Below the pieces are notes generated by a model. That model had not been told where the DNA came from. It saw only the letters and a list, made by a program, of their open reading frames with translations, and made no database searches. From Symbiodinium natans (taxonomy: Eukaryota; Sar; Dinophyceae; Suessiales; Symbiodiniaceae), in contig CAJNDS010001280.1 in the NCBI GenBank assembly GCA_905221605.1, positions 501,001 through 565,000 of the forward strand: a stretch of DNA of 64,000 nucleotides, read 5' to 3'. Shown in pieces: positions 59,456-64,000 of this stretch. Positions within the stretch are counted from its first letter, which is position 1. Every line of letters starts with the position of its first letter. The position numbers and the translations under genes are program-made.

Positions 59456-59525
59456 GTATGGCCTCGGTGAGCCTCGAGGGCACCACGCAGCAGATCGACG
59501 TCGCCAAGGAGATGCTGCAGGAGGC
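59456..59525 (+). CDS. KH-domain gene, exon encoding the final KH strand and helix
   Basis: Joined to the previous exon it reads GMASVSLEGTTQQIDVAKEM then LQEA. SVSLEGTTQQIDVAKEML fits the KH C-terminal signature (V-x-I-x-G-T-x-x-Q-V-x-x-A-K-x-x-I). It ends GGC|GTAGGG (GT donor), after which TTTAGGG repeat starts; unspliced it would stop at TAG. No further KH copy was identified downstream. Confidence 0.65.
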
Positions 59526-60241
59526 GTAGGGTTTAGGGTTTAGGGTTTAGGGTGTAGGGTTTGGGGTTTGTGGTTTGGGGTTCAGGGTTTAGGGTCGGGG
59601 TTTAGGGCTTAGGGGGTTCGGATTCGGGGCTTGCTTGCCTTCTTACTTGGAGGGGTTTAGGGTTTAGGGTATCGGGCTTAGGGTACTTATTCACCCACTT
59701 ACCACTGTATTGTTTTAACCCACTTATAAGCCTCTTAAGTACCCCGTTGCGGTTATAACCCAGTTATAAGCACAGCCATACTTGGGTGAAAAAACACCAT
59801 GAAACTCCAAGTAGGGTTTAAGGTTTCGGGCTTAGGGTCTAGGGTTTAGGGGTTAGCAATGACCATGAACCTCCAAGCAGACTGTAGGCTTGCGAGCCAA
59901 AACCCCTCAGTCTGTGGCTCCTGGCCCGACACAACCCCCCCCCCCCCCCCCCCAAAACAAGGGGGCTTATCGGGCTTCAAAACAAGGAAGCCGAAGCCAC
60001 TTCTCAGCCGGGTGTCGAGCAGCCAAGAACCCTAAACCCCAAACTCCAGACCTTAAACCCTAAATCTTAAACCCTAAGCTCCAAACCCGAAACCCTAAAC
60101 CCTAAACCCCAAACCTCAAACCCCAAACCCCAAACCTTAAGCCTCAAACTCTAGACCCCAAACCCTAAACCCTAAACCCTCATTCAGTGGGGTACTGTTA
60201 TAATTGGGTTATTCAGTACCCTGAACCTCCAAGTAAGCCGA
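59526..60241. repeat. Degenerate repeats and MITE-A copies
   Basis: TTTAGGG variants to 59600; MITE-A 59644-59814; a lone MITE-A end at 59862-59880 and another half at 60188-60235; C15 run near 59937; CCCCAAA words 60085-60150. No gene seen. Confidence 0.7.
59644..59814. mobile_element. MITE-A copy, interrupted
   Basis: ACTTGGAGG at the left, then a short TTTAGGG insertion, GGGTACTTATTCACCCACTT; right end CACCATGAAACTCCAAGTAG. Internal AACCCACTTATAAG and AACCCAGTTATAAG are the family's core. Confidence 0.6.
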
Positions 60242-60689
60242 AAAGAAGCCGTGGAGGGGGTCTATGGCCCCAAACCCTAAACCCTAAACCCTAAACCCTA
60301 AACCCTAAACCCTAAACCCTAAACCCTAAACCCTAAACCCTAAACCCTAAACCCTAAACCCTAAACCCTAAACCCTAAACCCATAAACCCTAAACCCTAA
60401 ACCCTAAACCCTAAACCCTAAACCCTAAACCCTAAACCCTAAACCCTAAACCCTAAACCCTAAACCCTAACCCTAAACCCTAAACCCTAAACCCTAAACC
60501 CTAAACCCTAAACCCTAAACCCTAAAACCTAAACCCTAAACCCTAAACCCTAAACCCTAAACCCTAAACCCTAAACCCTAAACCCTAAACCCCTAACCCT
60601 AAACCCCAAACCCTAAACCCCAAACCCTAAACCCTCAACCCTGGAAGGCCCTAAAGTCCCAAAAGAAGCCGTGCAGGTGGCCTATGGCC
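60242..60689. repeat. CCCTAAA array bracketed by a 29-bp direct repeat
   Basis: AAAAGAAGCCGTGGAGG...TCTATGGCC at 60242-60270 and AAAAGAAGCCGTGCAGG...CCTATGGCC at 60661-60689 flank a ~370-bp CCCTAAA array. After the second copy a + frame is open (60689-60775, rich in Ala/Arg/Ser), so the repeat may be a duplicated exon edge. Confidence 0.75.
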
Positions 60690-60779
60690 GCGGAAGCAGC
60701 GAGCGGAGCGGCCGCAGCTGGCGCTCAGCTGCGTGGCAGTGAAAAAGCTGAGGCGAGGCCTCCTGAAACCCTAAACCCC

Positions 60780-60888
60780 ATTTAGGGTTTAGGGTTTAGG
60801 GTTTAGGGTTTAGGGTTTAGGGTTTAGGGTTTAGGGTTTAGGGTTTAGGGTTTAGGGTTTAGGGTTTAGGGTTTAGGGTTTAGGGTTA
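60780..60888. repeat. TTTAGGG array
   Basis: About fifteen perfect units. Confidence 0.95.
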
Positions 60889-61036
60889 CCCACACACCCC
60901 AAAGCCTGAACCCTAAACCCTGAACCCTAAACCCTAACTTTGATAGGGACACACAGAGTCTTGTGGACAGCAGTGGCGCCAGATCCTAAACCCTAAACCC
61001 CCCCAAACCCTTAACCCTAAAACCCTAAGCCCCAAC

Positions 61037-61105
61037 GAGAAGGGTCGCTTCCGTCGAGCGACAGGCCCAGAACGCTATGACCGATGGGCGAAGAAAACCA
61101 ACTAC
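61037..61105 (+). CDS. Exon-like island, basic protein
   Basis: EKGRFRRATGPERYDRWAKK then TNYINP; no repeat bias. CCCTAAG-type repeat on the left and CCTAAAC on the right. Borders not defined; family unknown. Confidence 0.45.
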
Positions 61106-61281
61106 ATAAACCCGAAGCCTAAACACCAAACACTAAACCCTAAACCCTAGACCCTGGACCCTAAACCCTAAACCCTAAACCCGAATATAGAGTATCGTGA
61201 GGGTTGCCGGGTGAAGCGACGCCTGCGCGCAGACCGGGGTGTTTCACACCCTGGTCCGTGTGCCCAACCCTAAACCCTACA

Positions 61282-63310
61282 CTCTGCTGCAAAAACATGG
61301 AACTGGAAACAAAAATGTGTAAGACCAACATGGAACCTACCAAGTCCAAGCATTCACTTCTGACAATTAACATGGAACTAAAGACCTCAGTTCACATTAC
61401 ATCCTGAACTTCAACTGCAAAATATATTCGACAAACAAGTCTAACATGGAATCTGAAAATAGAAAAGAATTCCTCAACCAAGCAAATAAGTTCCACGTTA
61501 AGGCTCCCAAAAACTCCTGGGTTTGACTTGTTGACTCTTCGAACCCGCCGCAAACCGACTAACATAGAACTTCTGCCAAAATCAACTTGCTCCCAAAACC
61601 TCCCCAATTCAATATTAACATGGAACCTGTCTCAAATTCGCAATGCGGTTCGGTCTGGGGTGCAGCCTGAGACAGCTTTTGAGGGAGTGGTCTAACATAG
61701 AACCCACATCGCATAAACTCTTTCCAGCCGTGCGCGTGCTGGACTTGAGTGAAGGCATCAACTTTCCGGAAGTGCACACGTATGAGTGGGGACTGCTTGC
61801 TGCAAAACAGCTGAACTGAAGAAATCAAAATTCTGCGCTACAGCTTCCACGTTCGCAGTGTATTTGATGCATCCGCATGCCCCTGCACACAGCGCTGTGT
61901 GCTGTGACACTCTACAGCAGTGCCAGCTGCACAGCATTGCGAGCTGCACAGTCCTTAGAAGGCCAGTTCATCCAGCCTTTGGCGCAAGTGAGTCACGTGT
62001 TCTCTGCCTGTCACAGCTTCAATCTCCATGTCGCAATAGGAATCCCAGAGAGCCTGATTCAGCACTTGTCCGACCAAGATACAGTAACCACGGGATTCGA
62101 TGCGAAACGCGCTCAGCTCTTACAAAATTGCGAATGTGGAGCCAAGCAACTACCAAAACAAGAAGCTATTCCTTCCGCTCCGAGCGCAGTGTGGATCAAG
62201 ATCGTGGGCATTACTTTGAGCGGAAAGCATAGCTTCTTGTTTTGGTAGTTGCTTGGCTCCACAGTCGCAGCTTTGTAACGCACCGAATCTCGTGGTTGCT
62301 TGATCTTGGTCGGACAAGTGCTGAATCAGGCTCTCTGGGATTCCTATTGCGACATGGAGATTGAAGCTGTGACAGGCAGAGAACACGTGACTCACTTGCG
62401 CCAAAGGCTGGATGAACTGGCCTTCTAAGGACTGTGCAGCTCGCAATGCTGTGCAGCTGGCACTGCTGTAGAGTGTCACAGCACACAGCGCTGTGTGCAG
62501 GGGCATGCGGATGCATCAAATACACTGCGAACGTGGAAGCTGTAGCGCAGAATTTTGATTTCTTCAGTTCAGCTGTTTTGCAGCAAGCGGTCCCCACTCA
62601 TACGTGTGCACTTTCGGAAAGTTGATGCCTTCACTCAAGTCCAGCACGCGCACGGCTGGAAAGAGTTTATGCATTGTGGGTTCTATGTTAGACCACTCCC
62701 TCAAAAGCTGTCTCAGGTTGCACCCCAGACCGAACCGCATTGCGAATTTGAGGCAGGTTCCATGTTAATATTGAATTGGGGAGGTTTTGGGAGCAAGTTG
62801 ATTTTGGCCGAAGTTCTATGTTAGTTTGCTTTCGGTGGGCTTCGAAGAGTCAACAAGCCAAACCCAGGAATTTGCAGCTTCCTTGTTAGTCTTGCTTGTC
62901 GCACATATTCTGCAATTTTAAGTTGAGGATGTAATATGAACTGAATTCGTTGGTTCCACATTAGTGGTCCCCGGTGTATGTACGGCCTTGGAAGGTTCCA
63001 TGTTAGTACACAGAACTTGCTTCGGGCCCTCCCAGCGGCAGGCTGACTAACATGGAACACGCTCGAAGGTTGGGCCCTCCCAGGGGCAGGCTGACTAACA
63101 TGGAACACGCTTGATATACGCAGGACACGTCCAGGGCTCTTTGGAAAACCCTAACATGGCACCATTCCCTGTGACATTCAGATTCTATGTTCCCTTTGCC
63201 ATTTCGGCTTGCCCCAGCAAGCCGAGAAGCTGGAAGCCTGCACGCGGAAAACAAACATGGCACTTGCCTGAAACGACCCTCTACTGGATTCCAAGTTTGT
63301 TTAGCAGAGA
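61282..63310. mobile_element. ~2.03-kb fold-back element
   Basis: Ends CTCTGCTGCAAAAACATGG and, inverted, CTCTGCTAAACAAACTTGG. Two long arms are inverted copies: about 61388-62180 and 62218-62941, with a ~37-bp loop (62181-62217). The inner ~600 bp are nearly identical, while the outer parts have diverged with an indel at 61452-61510. Frames such as the one coding MHPHAPAHSAVCC appear in both arms because of the symmetry; neither looks like a transposase. The word TAACATGGAAC or TAACATAGAAC (either strand) recurs about sixteen times at 40-120-bp spacing, mostly outside the central arms. Confidence 0.75.
63029..63113. repeat. 51-bp tandem duplication in the fold-back element
   Basis: GGGCCCTCCCAGCGGCAGGC plus TGACTAACATGGAACACGCT, then the same with AGGGGC at 63074; two copies. 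Confidence 0.85.
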
Positions 63311-64000
63311 GCAAACCCTAAACCCTAAACCCTAAACCCCAAACCCCAAACCCCAAACCCCAAACCGCAAACCCCAAACCCCAAACCCTAAACCCCAAAC
63401 CCTAAACCCCAAACCCTAAACCCTAAACCCCCACGCCCCAAGCCTTAAGCCCTGAACCCTGCAGTCCGGAACCCCCCTGCAGGCGCTGAGATCTCATGGC
63501 GCCCACGAGTGGTGCTTCCGGAGGATGGAGGGGTTTGGGGTTTGGGGTTTAGGGTTTCGGGTTTCGGGTTTAGGGTTGTGGGTTTGGGGTTGAAAAGATG
63601 GGTTTGGAGTTTGTTGGGTGTTTTCGGGGTTTGGGTTGAGGGTACCTTCAAAGAATTACCAGGTCAGGGTTTATGTTCGGTGTTCGGGTAATGGGGTTTT
63701 GGGCTTAGGCTGCCCTTTAGGAAAGTTGCTGTGTTGATCTGGATTAGTGCACTTCTAAGGCCCCCTACCTAATAGTAGTGTAGGGTGTAGGGTGTAGGGT
63801 TTAGGGCTTAGAGTTTAGGGTTTAGGTTGCAACCCTCTTAAAACCAGCAGAAGCTTAAAAATCTTTAAAGCGCCGCCAAAACCACCCCCCAGATTACATC
63901 GAAGGATAAGGGAACCCTGATTTCTTGTGTCAAAGTGCAGTTACATGGTCCCTTAATGTGGAACCGTAACGGGGGAAACCGTGTTTCCACGTTGTATCCC
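63311..64000. repeat. CCCTAAA/CCCCAAA array and degenerate repeats to the window end
   Basis: CCCCAAA and CCCTAAA units 63312-63430, TTTGGGG/TTTAGGG words 63530-63640 and 63780-63830. One MITE-E end (GTTACATGGTCCCTTA) at 63941. No gene supported. Confidence 0.8.

Noticed and set aside
61786-62597. Pair of ~130-148-codon frames in opposite orientation with the same start (MGTACCKTAELKK)
   Set aside because: They are mirror images created by the palindrome. Alternative frames are equally open in both arms, so I could not show that either is coding.
1-64000. Dinoflagellate spliced-leader relic or SL RNA gene
   Set aside because: I looked for the conserved 3' part of the leader (TTGGCTCAAG) on both strands and found only partial matches such as GGCTCAAG at 16072 and 57353, which lack the rest.

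Overview
The window looks like nuclear DNA of a dinoflagellate, most likely from the Symbiodiniaceae/Suessiales side. Four things point that way. (1) Plant-type telomere motif TTTAGGG/CCCTAAA is scattered in both orientations over the whole 64 kb. (2) Coding sequence occurs only as short islands of about 40-400 nt whose edges often fit GC-AG (sometimes GT-AG or GA-AG) introns. (3) A broken gene carries the FVSHQW...HPDPEF signature plus ankyrin repeats, a combination I associate with dinoflagellate proteins. (4) A fragment of a divergent, AT-rich mitochondrial cytochrome b gene sits in the nuclear sequence. No operon, rRNA, convincing tRNA or CRISPR array was seen.

Layout. 1-23.5 kb: telomere-like arrays alternating with exon-like islands on both strands, several MITE-like hairpin elements, a cluster of palindromic GGGCACAAGGTC repeats (12.7-13.1 kb) and the first copy of a 99-bp introner-like element (12.29 kb). 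23.5-25.64 kb: six collinear exons of one SHQW/ankyrin gene on the + strand. Three of its introns are filled almost entirely by terminal-inverted-repeat elements, and a fourth hairpin element abuts another exon. 25.64-31.07 kb: microsatellites, a 350-bp C-rich tract, telomere-variant arrays and two minus-strand exons (29.2-29.8 kb). 31.07-42.50 kb: one composite unit of about 11.4 kb bounded by inverted copies of a ~195-bp sequence. It is filled with a 15-bp minisatellite whose orientation flips at 35.2-35.9 kb, and it holds a Lys-rich protein gene, a cob fragment of mitochondrial origin and a 1.9-kb tandem duplication. 42.5-61.1 kb: telomere-like arrays again, with many exon islands, among them two exons that join into the second half of a KH RNA-binding domain (59.0-59.5 kb) and a three-exon minus-strand gene piece (50.6-51.3 kb). 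61.28-63.31 kb: a ~2-kb fold-back element with arms of 700-800 bp and a repeated TAACATGGAAC motif. 63.31-64 kb: telomere-like repeats.

The most interesting theme is that introns here appear to be made by small transposon-like elements (introners): at least three element families occupy introns of one gene, and one of them recurs elsewhere with a coding exon starting exactly at its right end. All exon calls are read by eye from frame openness, composition and splice-like borders. No similarity search was run, so functions are given only where a motif is visible.
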